Notes under the pieces: generated by a model
What the model saw: the letters and a program-made list of their open reading frames with translations, nothing else
What the model was told of the DNA's origin: nothing
Databases searched by the model: none
Position numbers and translations under genes: made by a program
Assembly: GCA_964017235.1 (NCBI GenBank)
Contig: OZ024932.1
Location: 80,727,451-80,791,450 of the forward strand
DNA: 64,000 bases
Direction: 5' to 3'
From: Sabellastarte sp. h YS-2021
Taxonomy: Eukaryota; Annelida; Polychaeta; Sabellida; Sabellidae
Shown here: piece after piece, positions 63,991 through 64,000 of the stretch
Layout of the letters: every line of letters begins with the position of its first letter
Position numbering within the stretch: position 1 is the stretch's first letter

Positions 63991-64000
63991 ATCCAATTTA

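Overview
The window is animal nuclear DNA: AT-rich, with long introns, GT-AG splice sites in clear phase, and many LINEs, SINEs, MITEs and satellite arrays. A receptor-type cyclase with an extracellular NIT-like domain, Nimb/I-like and CR1/L2-like LINEs, tRNA-derived SINEs and short-monomer arrays suggest a marine invertebrate, most likely a lophotrochozoan (mollusc, brachiopod or similar). The species cannot be fixed from sequence alone. No rRNA, true tRNA gene, CRISPR or bacterial operon is seen.

Layout. 1-7,435: a decayed, near full-length I/Nimb-type LINE on the minus strand (about 1,466-7,211) that split one copy of an older 220-bp direct repeat. 7,436-16,400: mostly non-coding, with SINE pieces, a G-run, a TIR element (12,191-12,889) and two arrays packed with CCATGG palindromes. 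16,428-46,947: a plus-strand gene rebuilt exon by exon, about 14 coding exons and 790 residues: N-terminal tail, TM1, NIT-like extracellular domain, TM2, signalling helix, class III cyclase domain, C-terminal tail. Its exon phases join cleanly throughout. Its introns hold a 3.6-kb Merlin/IS1016-like transposon with perfect 8-bp target duplications (18,414-22,016), several MITEs, a complete SINE with 13-bp duplications, a second TIR element with 9-bp duplications, a 129-bp identical direct repeat with a TATA-like box, and a 6.8-kb block of nested satellites (37,640-44,410), including an 18-unit 169-bp array with a five-unit higher-order repeat.

46,948-54,073: intergenic, with a 146-bp satellite array and a 5'-truncated LINE with an open RT frame. 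54,074-60,686 (minus strand): the last five coding exons of an SLC6 sodium-coupled transporter (TM9 to C-terminus), convergent with the cyclase gene; the earlier exons lie beyond the window or were not found. Its introns and upstream sequence hold hairpin MITEs, a LINE fragment and two arrays of about 320-350-bp units.

Main points of biology: the cyclase keeps the guanine-selecting Glu/Cys pair, the transition-state Asn/Arg and one metal Asp, but the other metal Asp is Ser, so it may be a pseudo-cyclase or a heterodimer subunit. One exon has an upstream partial duplicate that would act as a poison exon. The Merlin-like element carries two unexplained co-oriented reading frames. Several satellite families that differ in sequence share a similar core.
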